DNA of 64,000 nt from Zychaea mexicana (lineage: Eukaryota > Mucoromycota > Mucoromycetes > Mucorales > Lichtheimiaceae), in NCBI RefSeq assembly GCF_025766255.1, contig NW_026516717.1, forward strand, positions 62,001 to 126,000, read 5' to 3'. A program made the translations under genes and the position numbers. Position 1 is the first letter of the stretch; every line of letters begins with the position of its first letter. The notes below the pieces were generated by a model. It saw only the letters and a program-made list of their open reading frames with translations, made no database searches and had not been told where the DNA came from. Shown here piece after piece: positions 33,286 to 45,151 of this stretch.

Positions 33286-35543
33286 ATGGGGCGAGCAGCT
33301 ATCCACTGTTTACAAATATTAGCGGCAGTGATACTTCTGCAAGCCCTCCTCTTCATATCTACAACCTCCTGTATTGCAGAATTAGAACATCCTCCACTAC
33401 CACTATCGGCATCTCCTTCTTTGTCCAGGCACATTGTCCCCCGAGATCCAACAACGAGTTTAGCAGATCCCGTCGCAGCCACCGCATCTCCCGCCAACCA
33501 AGACGACGGTGATGACGACGAAGACGCACTTGATGACAGTGACGAAGAAGCAACACCCACCACAACTACTACCGCTTCACCGCCATCAACTTCTTCACCA
33601 CCGCCGTTGGAAACCAATGTCACTGGCACAAATTACACAGTGAGGCTTAATTGTGATGAGAGCTACGGGGAATTTTGCGAAAAGGTCCGTGGCGCAGCTG
33701 TAGACGCAGTTAGGGAGCTTATCAATGTTGTTAAATTTGACAACGACAACATAACGTAACGGAAACTTTTTCTTATTCTATACTTGAGGAGCTCGAGAGA
33801 GAGAGAGAAGAGAGAGGAGAGACAGAGGGGGGTTGTGGGGGCGAGAAGGGTTTGTTTAGAGGATTGGAGAGGATAAGGCGGTAGTGCAAACTCTGTGTAT
33901 GTGTGTGTGTGTGTGGGAAAGAGCAAATTTGACGAAACGAAATGGAAGCTAATTAAACTAGTTGACTCATTTTTTTTTGTTATAGTGTTCAGCTCAATTA
34001 TACCAGTTTTTGCGAGAAAGAATGTGCCAATGATACCTTGGGCTGGGGAGCCCCTGCTTCGCAGGTAAAGTCAATACTTTTGTAAGTAGAAATAGAGTAA
34101 TGCGCCAACGTTGTGAATTTGTCAATGTAGTTTATCATGCTGCCAGGCGACCCTATCGACACAGATTACTTATACCCTCAAATCCTCGCAAAACAATTTG
34201 AACAACGAACGTCAGAATGGGCCGATCACGATGTTTATGTTGAAATCAATCATGATGCATATATGAGTGCAGTAGACTACGATGCCGCCGAGGAAGCTGG
34301 TTGGAACGGTACAGGTGTTCCTCCTCGCGGAAAATATTGGTTCAAGGTACTACACAAGTTTTTTTTTTGTTCTCAGGAACAAGAGCCGGGAGCGAGCGAA
34401 AAAGAAAAAATAAAGAGATAGGAGTAAAGAAAAAACATCATGACAAGATGTGGCGTATTGAAAATGCATTGTATCAATTGTTATTAGGACGAAGGGCCAA
34501 TCCTAGACTATCAAATCGATATGACTTACATCGTTCTCCACGAAATCCTTCATGGAGTAGGTATCATTAGCTCGTGGGGTGCCTATTTCATTGAAAACTC
34601 TCCTCTTCACCAATTAATTCGCCAATTAATCGGCGACTTGTTTGAGGAGGAGGAACTACGTTTGGTGACACCGAGTCCGTCATCAACCGTACTGTATGGC
34701 GCGGGACCAGTCTTTATTACCGGTTTTCAACGCAACATGCTCTTTGACAAGTACCTCAACGTCGACTACACCAATCTTAACGAAACCAATCGCGTCAGTC
34801 TGAAAGACTTTGGTCTTGATATGCTCAATTTTTGTGTTCAGGACAACGATGCATTCATCGTCAACTTTGTGCGCAAATTCTTGACAGAAGAAAATATATC
34901 GAGACAGTCAGCGCAACTTTATGGCGCCTTTGCCATTGCTGGCACAGTGACGTTTGATTTCCCCCTTTCGTCGAGTAACAAGAGCATATTCAACACCAAT
35001 TCATATTTGAACGAAACGTATCGACGCATGACGTTATTGACAGGCGACAGTATCAATAATGGGCCACCTGAACACTTTAGCGCTAGCAACAATCGTCCGG
35101 ACATGATGATTTCGCACTTGTCCGGCGAGTATGCATCAACGCCTGATTTCATCATGACTGATTCGTTCAGAACAGGGGCCACACTGCCTCAATTGATTGA
35201 CAGTGTTTACAATGACACGCCGATTGTCAGCTATACCGAAGAGTTGGCCAACGGTACCATTGTCACGCATGTCTATCGATCGCCTATTGGTCCTGGTATA
35301 TTGCGTATGCTCGGTTCCATGGGCTACTCAACTGTCTTGAAGCGGACGAATTATAATACTACTTTGGACGATAGCAAGAGTTCGGAAAATGATAGCAAGG
35401 ATGAAAAGTCATGCCGATTAAATCGCAGCTATTCACGGAGACGTAATAGCAACAGCAGTGCTGCTGTCTTGCTCGCACCAAGCAGGGGGATCTTCATGCT
35501 ACCTGTAATATTATCACTACTACTGCCACTACTATACTACTAG
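33286..35543 (+). CDS. Secreted, probably GPI-anchored zinc metalloprotease (HEILH)
   Basis: Four exons, 33286-33755, 33986-34064, 34131-34346 and 34488-35543, give 606 aa. Residues about 1-32 form a signal peptide (AAVILLQALLFISTTSCIA). An acidic Ser/Thr/Pro linker follows (about 45-115). The mature part has many N-glycosylation sites (NVT, NYT, NDT, NGT, NET). The active site VLHEILHGVGIIS (H273, E274, H277) is completed by intron 3 removal upstream. The third zinc ligand of classical HExxHxxGxxH enzymes is absent: Ser sits at that position. ISHLSGEY (H465), about 190 residues on, could serve, as in leishmanolysin-like families. The end is a hydrophobic stretch after a small-residue region (SSAAVLLAPSRG, then ILSLLLPLLYY), as in GPI signals. 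Substrates are unknown. Confidence 0.8.
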
Positions 35544-37009
35544 CACAAACGATCACCACCACTACTAGCTTTCGTTCACTTTTCCTCTGGTTTAGACTTT
35601 ACTCTCTCGTCTCTCTTTGTTCTTCATTTGTAGCATATTCTTAGTTTCACTCTTCTTTATTTTCATTCATTCTAAATTCATTTCTTTGTTCATAGTAGTT
35701 TTCACTTTGTTACCTTCTCACCCATTCACCTTCTCTTATACTGTGCATTTTTTTTTTGCTCTTTATCTTTTCCTCTCTCTCCTCCTTATCTCAATTCGTT
35801 TTTCGACTAAATGTGCCCATGTTGATCCCCGTCAACATGCAATTATAGTACATAGCAGCAGAAAAGAAAAAGTAAAAAGAGAGTCATCATTATTAGCATC
35901 ATTGTATGATCATTATTCATCATCATCATCAGCAGCAAGGGAGCCAGGAGCGGGAAAATGGCATATAGAATCAACCCTTTGTACAATGATAGGAAAAGAG
36001 CAAGAGAGAGAGTAAAAAAAGAGGAGAAGGAACGTGCAGCTGCTACATATGAACAAGCTCAAATTTCCCGAAATGAAACCTTGCATTGTATAAAGTTTGT
36101 GTGTAGTATATCTGGGCCGCTGCAGCCCGAGTACTACAGTACACCAGTCGGGACACCACCACTAAGTTTACAGGTAAAACTTACCATGTAGTAACAGACA
36201 GCGGAGCAAGAAGAATGACATAATGTGTAAAAGGAGTGAGGTTTACAAAGACCCCACTTGGTAGTGATATTCAATTTATCAGCAGATCGCCGCCATCTAC
36301 AATACTTGTAGCTGCTACTACTGATGATGGAAAAAGCCTGCTGTCGCCACTAGTAGGATAGAGGAAAAAAGGGGAGCGATCGAAAAAGTGTTTAGACATG
36401 TAGTGGTGTATGTAGAACGCATTGCGAGAACCAAGATGTATATATTAGACAATGATATGTAATGCACTGGGCTCTATTGTACTATCCTCAAGTTGGCCAC
36501 CAGGGAGATGACGCATATCGAGGTACCACCACTCATTTGCATGATCTAGTAAAAGCAATAGGGGGGGAAGTTAAAAAAGGAAGAAGAAAGAAATATGGGA
36601 TGTTCATACATGATATATACAACAACAACAACTCGTCGTCGCTTCTTTGTTCGATAGCAATACGTGCAAAGCAGCAGAAAGATCGAGGTCGAGCGAAGAA
36701 GAGAAGAAATATTGCCTCCCACTCCTATTTCTCCCCTTTCAATATTACCCGACACTCTCTCTTTGTCTCCCCTTTCTTCCAACAATAAAACCCTAGCTTT
36801 ATATCTTTATATGTCGACTTTCTTATTATGTACCTCGCCCTCTTGGTGATATACTCCTTAGGAGCACTATCGTTCCGTAAATATACATCCTTGCGAATGA
36901 ATAAATAGGACCTGCTTTTGGGTCCTTTCCCCACCTTTTTCTTTTACTTTACTTTACTTTTACTCCATTCTTCTATATATAATTTAGCCACTAAAAAACA
37001 AAAACTATT
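35544..37009. other. Intergenic region
   Basis: Mostly T/C-rich then A/G-rich sequence. A 76-codon frame at 35958-36191 (AYRINPLYNDRKRARERVKK, then a CAG/GTAAAA donor-like end) might be a small exon, but nothing confirms it. The last 100 nt (TTTTACTTTACTTTAC) are the promoter of the next gene. Confidence 0.4.
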
Positions 37010-37786
37010 ATGTCTTTTCCACAATCTTCGTCATCATCCTTCAAATCCAAATGGTCGTATTTCATGACTCGATTCAATCCGGACGAACACCAACAACAAC
37101 AACAACAGCAACTACCACCCTATGATGAACAATTACCACCCAACGTGAGCACAAGCCGTCGACCGTCACATGTCAGCAGTTGCTGTTCAACGATTGCTGA
37201 AGATACGTTTTGGAGCGATAGCATGTCGACGATATCTGAGCGATCCAACAAGTACAACAACAGCAAAAGAAAAGACGGTAACAGCAATGATTCATCGTCA
37301 CGACCACCTCGACGAAAGCGCCATTTGCTTCACTTGTTCCGTCGACGAGGATCTGGCGCGTCGACGTCTTCATCGTGTTCGTCCCTTGCAGGCATGGACG
37401 ATACAGACTATTTTGAGAAGGAAACACAGCGGCTACAGAGTCTCTATGAGCTTGCTCTAGATGAGGTACAGTATATCTCTATTGAAGTGTATAAAGATAT
37501 CACCCACTATATATATATATATATATATTACAGTCCCTTGATTCTAAATTAACATTTGAAACCCTCTCTACAGATCAACTATGCCGAGGATTCCAGGGGC
37601 TCGCCCTATTACGTAGGCGATCGAGTGACGGCGCGTGAAGCAATCGATGGATGCGCTATTGCTTTTATGCAGCTTCAACAACAGACAACCGATTCTTCAT
37701 TACAATCGTTACTCCAATCAACGATGGCACCACGGTTGATTGAACTGCAATCCAAGTTTGACGCCTTACCTTTGGAGCAAAAATAG
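37010..37786 (+). CDS. Small basic/Ser-rich protein with C-terminal helical domain, unknown function
   Basis: Two exons, 37010-37465 and 37574-37786, give 222 aa. Residues 1-125 are low complexity: Ser, poly-Gln, then PPRRKRHLLHLFRRRGSG, a basic patch that could be a nuclear signal or membrane-binding patch. Residues about 137-222 are helical: ETQRLQSLYELALDEINYAE, GSPYYVGDRVTAREAIDGCAIAF, then APRLIELQSKFDALP. The pattern (Y.LA.DE..YA....GS.YY.GDR..A..AI..C) resembles MIT-like three-helix modules seen in fungal hypothetical proteins. The resemblance is by eye only. An AT microsatellite lies in the intron. Confidence 0.7.
37508..37529. repeat. (AT)n microsatellite in intron
   Basis: About 11 AT units inside the single intron of the preceding gene. 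Confidence 0.85.
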
Positions 37787-38678
37787 CAAAGTTAGTAAAC
37801 CCACTTAGTAGTAATAATCTTTTTTATCTCTCTTTTTTTTCTCGTTTGTAATTGAAAGAAAAAAAACCAAGAGATTGTGTATATAGTTTTGTTTGTAATC
37901 CTCGTTCTTCTTCTTCTTCTTCCTCTAATTTCCATCCCTCCGTTTCTGTCTTGCATTGCACAAGATGGAAAGACACACACACACACACACACACACGCCC
38001 TGCTTAAAATATTCACACACACAACCATTCACAAAGAGCCACATTATCATCAAGTGCTCGTTTCTTAGTTTGATCATTAAAGACCGAGTGAGAGCACTCT
38101 CCCACACATGTTCTTTGTATTTTGTTGCCAAATGCACAAGTGCGGTTTTCAAAAGTATTTGTAGATGCAATCTAAGCGTGGCTCTTTATTATAGAAGAAG
38201 GTGTCGTTGGATGGATGGGTGAATAAGGACAGATGTACCTGTCCTAATCCTGGATCAAACAGCACTCACTATATCAGGTGATAGGTGTTTGGGGTGTGGG
38301 TGGGTGGGGGGTGAGGATCTCCAATCTGAGTAAGAAATCGTTCAAATATGCCGCTCTCTCGAGTGAGAATAAGCAAAAAAAAAAGCGGGGCAAGGTACCA
38401 CCAAAACGGCATCACGGGTTTCCCATTTGAGATGACGAGGCTCTGTGTGGGAGAGTACCGAGAGAACAGAGTGTGAGACAAGCGAAAGTGAGGTGAGTTA
38501 TATAGTGAGTGTGTGCGTACACAAAGAGATGGCCAAAAGCAGTTCAGCCCAATCGCTTGAATCCTCCCCTCCCTCCCCACTACTTTTCCTTTTCCCTCTT
38601 CTTCTTCTCATTACCCTTTTGTTCCCCATTTTTAATAAATTCTAACAACAAGCCGCTTTTACCACACGAAATACACTC
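37787..38678. other. Intergenic region with AC microsatellite
   Basis: No gene is seen. An (AC)n tract at about 37973-37996, a GGGTGTGGGTGGGTGGGGGG tract (about 38291-38312), and C/T-rich sequence before the next start codon (38560-38640). Confidence 0.5.
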
Positions 38679-40311
38679 ATGTTCATCCAACAGCTTCCTT
38701 TCGACATTTTACTCGACCATGTCATGCCGCGGCTGGATGCGCATTCTCTAGCTCAGCTGTCAGGTACCTGCCGTTTGTTTTACCGACTCTGTAACGACGA
38801 AATAGTATGGCAACACCGGGTAACGGCCGATTTTTCGTTACCCATGGCTACGGACCGACTCAAGAATGGATGGAAGCGATTATATATTCAATTGGATCGA
38901 GCACAGACGTACACATGGGGCGAGAATAGTGATAAACGACTCGGCTTTAGTGACCAAGATCATGCAGACCGAGACACGTAAGGATATTGCCCTGCTGCAA
39001 GTTTATCTTTCAAACGTGACTGATGAAAAGTTCCACACACACGCACAGATTCATGCGACAAATTACGACACCGCGGGAGCTGCGAGCATTACGCGGTAAA
39101 GGCATTGTGGATATTGTGGCCGGTGGTTGGTCTTTCCATGCTCTTGACCGTCGAGGACGAGTATGGATGTGGGGCTGGGTAAGTACACATCTCTGTCATC
39201 GTCGTGGTCTAAAATCGCACCAAGAAGTTGTTCTTGCTTCTTTTGTACTAGCAACAAAACATCAAAGACAACAAAAGGAAATAAGCCAAGATATATGGAT
39301 GGAACCTTCGAAATTAAAAGATATTCTGACACTAGATGCAGCCAAGACATCCCTTCACCGATGCCGGTATGACAAGCCAAGCTCTTGTACGAAAGCCAAC
39401 CCATGTACAATTCCCTGACAATGTCCATATCGTATACATCGCCAGCGGCCGTTCTCATGCCATTGCCCTAGACACCGCCGGCCGCGTGTGGCATTGGGCC
39501 AACTGCTGGCAGCCACGCCAAGTGCACGTTACGCAGGCAACCACATCGAAATTCATCCAAATCACAGCCCATTGGAACTCGTCCGCCATTCTCTCTGCAA
39601 CGGGTGAGTTGTTCCTGGTCCCATTTCCAAGCACCGGAACAGCCACCACCACCACCACCGTTCTGAACGATCCACCTGTCACATACCCCTCCTCGCCATT
39701 CGTCCAGATTGCAGGCACAGAAAAATACACCATTGCCCTCACACGATCGGGTCGTGTGTTTAAATTCTGGACGGAACGACGAGAAGCGTTTGTTGCAGCA
39801 CCCGAGAATTACACGACGGAATTGATCCACTTTGCTGTGCCTCCTCATCCTCAAACCCTCTTGTCAGCTCAGTTTCGGCATTTCGCCATCTGTTCCCAGG
39901 GCAAAGTATTGATTGGCAAACAGGACTGGGATCAGCATCAGGTTCCTCGTATACTCGACGCTTCAAACCATGAGATTTGTAAAGTTACTTTTGGCGAGTA
40001 AGTAAAATAGTTTGGCATTCGGTTTTTTAAAAGAGTGGGAAACACGGCAACCAACTCTTCCGAAATCTTAATTTTTTTCGTGTAGTTATCATTTCGGTGC
40101 ACTGACCACCCAAGGTCGCTTGTTGACTTGGGGCCGTTATAGCTCGGGAGCGCTTGGACGGGGCTATGATCACAGTGACATCAACGAACGGGAGCCTCAG
40201 TTGGTAGAGACGTTAAATAGCATGTTTGTGTTTGCCGTTGGCTTCGGAGGAGTGCATTCTGGCTGTCTAGCCATTCCTCGTCAATCTTTGTTGCAGCACA
40301 ACCATATATGA
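38679..40311 (+). CDS. F-box protein with RCC1-type beta-propeller (SAF1-like)
   Basis: Four exons, 38679-38977, 39049-39178, 39336-39997 and 40086-40311, give 438 aa. The F-box is at residues about 4-48 (LPFDILLDHVMPRLDAHSLAQLSGTCRLFY, W..). RCC1-type blades follow: TYTWGENSDKRLGF, DIVAGGWSFHALDRRGRVWMWG, IVYIASGRSHAIALDTAGRVWHWAN, FVQIAGTEKYTIALTRSGRVFKFW, FGALTTQGRLLTWGRYSSGALGRG. The architecture matches yeast Saf1, a substrate receptor of SCF ubiquitin ligase. Intron 2 (39179-39335) is the least certain: it ends at CTAG just before ATGCAG, giving WMWGW-MQPRHPFTDAGM. A second open frame inside that intron (RYMDGTFEIKRYSD) might be an alternative exon. Confidence 0.82.
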
Positions 40312-40440
40312 TGAAGCGCCTTTGTCTATGTACATACATCCATATATAAAAAAAAGATAGCTTGTTTTTTTTTTCTTTATTACCCAAACTCAAATGTAGA
40401 AAACAAATCACAAAAGATCTGCTTTTCTCTTCCTTTACTT

Positions 40441-41676
40441 TTACTCTTCACGCTCCTTGCGCTTTGTTCCAGTCTGCTTGCCCTTGCCCTTATCGGCTGC
40501 AGCAGAGGACGATCCAGAAGAGACCTTTTGAGGGGTATTGTCGTCATCGCCTTCTTCTGCTTCGAAATCTTCTTCTTCCTCTTCTTCTTCTTCTTCGCTT
40601 GATTCCTCGCCCTCTTCGAAATCCTCGTCGTCTTCACTGTCGTATTCTTCATAGTTGGACTCCAAAAAATCAGACAAGATTTTCTTTGAATCCTCCTCGT
40701 CTTCGTCTTCGCTATCAGCGTCGCCTGATGAAGTCTTTTTATTGCTACTGCCCGATGATGATGCAGGTGCCTTGCCCTTGCCTTTGCCATCCTTTGCTGC
40801 TGTGGTAGATGTTGTTTCTTCTTCCTGCTTTTGTTTCTTTTGTGGCGGTTCTTCGGTATCGGCGTCTACTTGTTCGTCTTCTTCATCATCTTCTTCCTCG
40901 TCTTCGTCATCGTCATCGTCAAACATGCTAACAGACACTGCTGCTGCTGCTGCTGTAACCGGCTTCTTTTTTTGTTGCTGTTGCTTAAAGAGCGAACCAA
41001 CGGCACTCTTGACGCTGTCAACCATTTGTTCACGATCCTCCAAAAACTGTGTGTCGTCAAATCGGTATTTCTTCTGCTCGATGCCTCTGAGTCCTTCGTC
41101 AATCTTTTTCTGCAACTTTTCACGCTTTTCTTTCTCACGCTCTGGTAATGCGTCCAGTTCTTCTTGTAATCTAAACATATGAAAAAATAACAAAAATTAG
41201 TAAACCTTATTCTTATTCAGAATAAAATAACAGCAGCAATTACAAAAAAAGCAACTAAACATGTATTTTGTTTTTCTTTGATTCGATTCTTACTTTTTAG
41301 AATCATTGACAGTGCGAATACGTCGACCTTGCAAATCACGACAGGCTTCAAAATTGGTAGTCTTTTGCGCATTCATACGACCACCTTGTGCACGCAGCAT
41401 GGAACCAAAACCACCTTTACCGCCCAAAAGACGCAGAGACATGTTGAAAATGACAGGACTCGATGAATCGTTTTCAAACATGACATGGTCGTCTGTAAGG
41501 GGTCGTCCACCCATGGTGCTGAAGGATTGATCGGCAACGTCTACGTTCGTAAGTGCATTGATGCGTTGTTTGAGATGGCGTACAGTATAATCGTCGTCGC
41601 TGTTGGATTCAAAAGAAAGACAAAGAGGAGCGTGGCCTCCGAAAAGGTTGACAATAGCTTGGTGATCACGATGCAT
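40441..41676 (-). CDS. SDE2: Sde2-type splicing/genome-stability factor with ubiquitin-like N-terminus
   Basis: Two exons, 41676-41294 and 41170-40441, encode 370 aa. Residues 1-86 are a ubiquitin-like fold ending RLLGG. The junction [19 protein letters not shown] (G85-G86/K87) is the conserved processing site of Sde2, where deubiquitinases release the KGG-starting protein that then joins the spliceosome (known in fission yeast). It continues [20 protein letters not shown] and a coiled Lys/Glu region ([34 protein letters not shown]). The last 150 residues are extremely acidic (poly-Asp/Glu, Ser) with short Lys tracts. The first Met is in an ATGCAT next to the T-rich leader. Upstream in-frame codons lack an ATG. 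Confidence 0.88.
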
Positions 41677-42708
41677 GATTATGGATTTGGTTTTTTTTTC
41701 TGTGTGTGTGAGTGAGGGAAGGTGGAAGAGAAATGGAAAAGCGAACAATCAAAGTGAAGTATGCAAAAATTAAACCGCCGACGGGCTTAATGAGCGAATC
41801 GGGAGCTCTCCTGTAGCTCTTCTAGAAGGTACGCATTTGTTTTTAAACAATGGATCGCGTAAAATACCTGTACGGATCCTGCTGATGCAATAGGGAAGAC
41901 GTTTCTTTGATTTCTTTGTGAGTTTGGTAACAATACTAGAATACTGTTATACTATACAGAGCTATGTATAAAAAGCAGAGCTGGTGAAGAATATATACGT
42001 GTCAGACATGATATATCATATTATTGTCTCCGGAGAGATAGAGGAGCAGGCGTGCTTACTGATTACTTTGTACACCAATGCGAGAGTGAAATACGGACGC
42101 AATACGAACCAATTTTACACAGTGAATTTATTTAAGCTTACGACTTGCAGTGCAGTACCACGCTCAACTGGCTTTGTTGCCAGGTACTACATACTTTCAA
42201 AATAAAGTTCTTATGCAGGTGATCAATGTACTGGCGAAAGAAATTAACAGTGCTTGTATGTCCAGCTGCGATAACTGAACAACGTAAGTTGCTCACTACG
42301 TTTCAAACATGGGCTCATACTAAGAATGTGTACATAGCCCACTTCAAACGAACAGAGACACGATGTTTTTCTTTTTTTGCTTTTATACGTTTCATCCTTT
42401 ATTCTATAAGTTCTACATAATCATTACACTTGACAACGCTACTAGTATCACTACATATAACGCAACGCAGAAATAGGAGGCAATGATAGACATACTAGAA
42501 TACGAAAATGATTTTCGGTCTGGATTCCAAAAGGACTCAACATCAAACGGTCGTAAAATAGTCAACAGTACTATAAGGAAGTGGAAAACTGCCCAAGTTG
42601 TTACAAACATGTTAATGTACAGTATTGAGATTATTTGAGACGCTAGCATGTTGAATATTCCTTTGTTTTGCTAACCGTCCATAAAAAAAGGCTCTTCTAG
42701 CTATGTAG
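41677..42708. other. Intergenic region upstream of SDE2
   Basis: The SDE2 promoter (minus strand) occupies the first 200 nt. No other gene is seen; short frames at 41984-42420 lack features. Confidence 0.4.
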
Positions 42709-43313
42709 AAGGAAAGCGATTGCCGGCACTTCTCTATGTACCCAAGAACGGTTTATGTCAAGCGAGCTTTCGAACACATTGAAGCAACATCATTTGGTGT
42801 ATCGAAGAGATTTACAGTGCTATAATGCTACGTCGAACACACGGAAAAAGGGGAGCCTCAGCGGTATCGTCGAGAAAATAAATTGAAGCTGCATATAGCT
42901 AGCCACTTCTTCCCATTACAGAAAACTGGCTAGGAGTTGATTATGTCTCAGAAAAAGTGATGGTACTAGCTGCCATCCATGATGGCAAATACACGACAAC
43001 AGAAGCAATGTATCTTAAATCTAATTCGATTATTGATATAATTGCAAAGAGCAGATATATGTTGTGAATATCTATAGTAAATCATCGCTTGCCTTGTGAC
43101 GTATATGTATGTTCTGTTTTATCACAGTTTAGTAGCTGTTGGTCAATTTCTCTCCAAGAAGAGTACCCAATCGAACATTCTGCATACAAAGATATGGCAC
43201 GGATTATCCGTCTCTATGCTTCGGCAGCTTTGAAGCGCGCTGAACTTCAATCATACCAATGCTATATACTGGGTATCCGGGAGTTCGGCGCGCACGTCTG
43301 TCATACCCAATAA
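42709..43313 (+). pseudogene. Decayed plus-strand coding fragments
   Basis: Three consecutive coding-like frames in different registers. 42709-42933: MYPRTVYVKRAFEHIEATSF, then VSKRFTVL, a TAA, then CYVEHTEKGEPQRYRRENKL. 42924-43067: NWLGVDYVSEKVMVLAAIHD, then GKYTTTEAMYLKS. About 43150-43313: EEYPIEHSAYKDMARIIRLY, then ASAALKRAELQSYQCYILGI. Residue composition is protein-like, unlike surrounding random frames, but stops and register shifts break it. I suspect an old copy of a repeated Mucoromycota gene or transposon protein. The family is not identified. Confidence 0.35.
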
Positions 43314-44734
43314 TGCTTAAAAAAAAAGAGCGGAGAGAATCTAATCTGTGTTTCCAATCACGCGCCACAATTAAAAGAGAGAACCACAAGCCTTTAACCC
43401 CTCCCCCCCCCACGAACCACCGCCAGAGCTAAATTGGTACATGATTGAAGCACATTATGTATACGTGAGGCGGCTCTTTTATTTTGAATGACAACAACAG
43501 CCCCGATGTTGCGAGCGCCTACAATGCTTAGGTGGCTAGAACTTTATTTTTAACTCGACATTACAACCGCAACATGGCATGCTTCTTTGACGTTGTAGAC
43601 ATATAAAACCAGGTGGAAGAGACTAGAACTACATGCTAATATGCGCGTATGTATAATTAACTTGCATGCTCGGACTCTTGCAGGAGACATGTGAAAATGC
43701 GCTTGACTGTGCATAATACAGACAAAGCATGTATGCAATATGTATATCTCGGACATACTGGTAAGAATAAGATAATCGCTACTATGATAAACAAGATACA
43801 AGTCTCGCTGTTGTCCATCAATTATATCTAACCAACCGAAAAAAAAAGCATTTACTGAGGTAAGTATCGAGTACAGCACATCATCATCACTTAACGCCGT
43901 GTTAAGCTTTCGTAATTCATGTGCGAGGACCTACTGCTACTTTCTTTTCCGCGTATGATATGTCTTGGCGGCAGTATCGGAACATGCATCGGAAATTCAT
44001 GTTTGTAATTTATAACGCCTATCTTGAGATGCTCGGGAAAGCTATCAAAGGCTTCTAACGCTTCAAATAGCATCAGATTACAATCTCAAACTTCCGACGT
44101 GTGCAGTAAGAGTTTTTAGTGTATACATTAATCGCCGCTTTCCGTCACTTTGATTACACTAGCAACTACCACCAAGACAACAAGGCTCTGCTTTCCCAAT
44201 TAACCGGCGCTATAGCATTCCGTTGATGACTACAGACACGGACTGCTCAAGTGGGCCTTCAATAGGATTCAGCCGTTATTACATACATATGTATAATGTG
44301 ATCACATTCTACTTGCTTATGGCATTAGTACATATGAAGTTGCTTTTTCTGTATATTTCTTTTTTCAATACATATTCCTATTCGGACACGGATACATCTA
44401 AGTACGGGAGTATATTATGCTACATAATCGCCACCCCATATGCTGGTCTGGATTTTTGATAGACGCTTCTTTTGCCAAGACTCGTCGCAGAAACAAAAAG
44501 CTAGTGCCGCATAATAGTTCAGTAAGCGAACAAAACCTCGCCTATTAGTGGGGGGCCCATGTACTACCACAATGATGGGTGGTATCCAATGTTGTCTTTT
44601 TTTTCCCTAATCAGTAGTGAAGGGTTTCTGCTCTAGGTAGCGCCGAAAATGTTTCCGTAGCAAAGGGGAGAGCGAAAAAAAAAATAAAGACAGAATCCTT
44701 TCGATTACCAAAAAACATTGTGTGAGAGTAGCTT
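43314..44734. other. Gene-poor region
   Basis: No gene is seen. A 60-codon minus frame (44073-43891; LFEALEAFDSFPEHLKIGVI) has protein-like composition but is short and unrecognised. Confidence 0.3.
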
Positions 44735-45151
44735 CTATCTGTGTAACGTGCCTCTTTGCGTGTAATCAGACGGATGATTGCCTATTTTGGCATATATTAC
44801 TACAGTGTGTGCTAGTAAAGCTGCCGGATAACATATGTACTTTATTGAAGCCTTACTATTGTCTACACTTCTGGTGAACGTGTGTCGTGCTGACGTGGCA
44901 AGTATTAGAAAGGTTCTATAATGCAACAAGGAAAAGTTAGTTGGTAGAATTAGGACATGTAGACAGATCGCTCCTTTCCATATAGGAAAAAAAATGATCA
45001 ATGTTATTGTAAAGCTTCTATTGGAACAATGATAAATGGCAACGAGCTGGATGGTGTCACGCACATCTTGACCCTTGGCGAAGAAATTACTATATTCGGT
45101 GACCCGCCCGATGTTCATTAAAGTCGCAGCACACCACTCACAAGTGAACCC
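44735..45151 (-). pseudogene. Possible decayed minus-strand gene fragment
   Basis: A 127-codon frame with ATG at 45118, preceded in frame by protein-like CEWCAATL. It reads NIGRVTEYSNFFAKGQDVRD, then TIQLVAIYHC, after which it becomes hydrophobic and less natural. No domain is recognised. Interpreted as the conserved start of a relic whose downstream part has drifted. Confidence 0.25.

Noticed and set aside
40655..41182. Plus-strand 175-codon Ser-rich frame opposite SDE2
   Set aside because: Mirror of the acidic Glu/Asp repeats of SDE2; poly-Ser from TCTTCT repeats.
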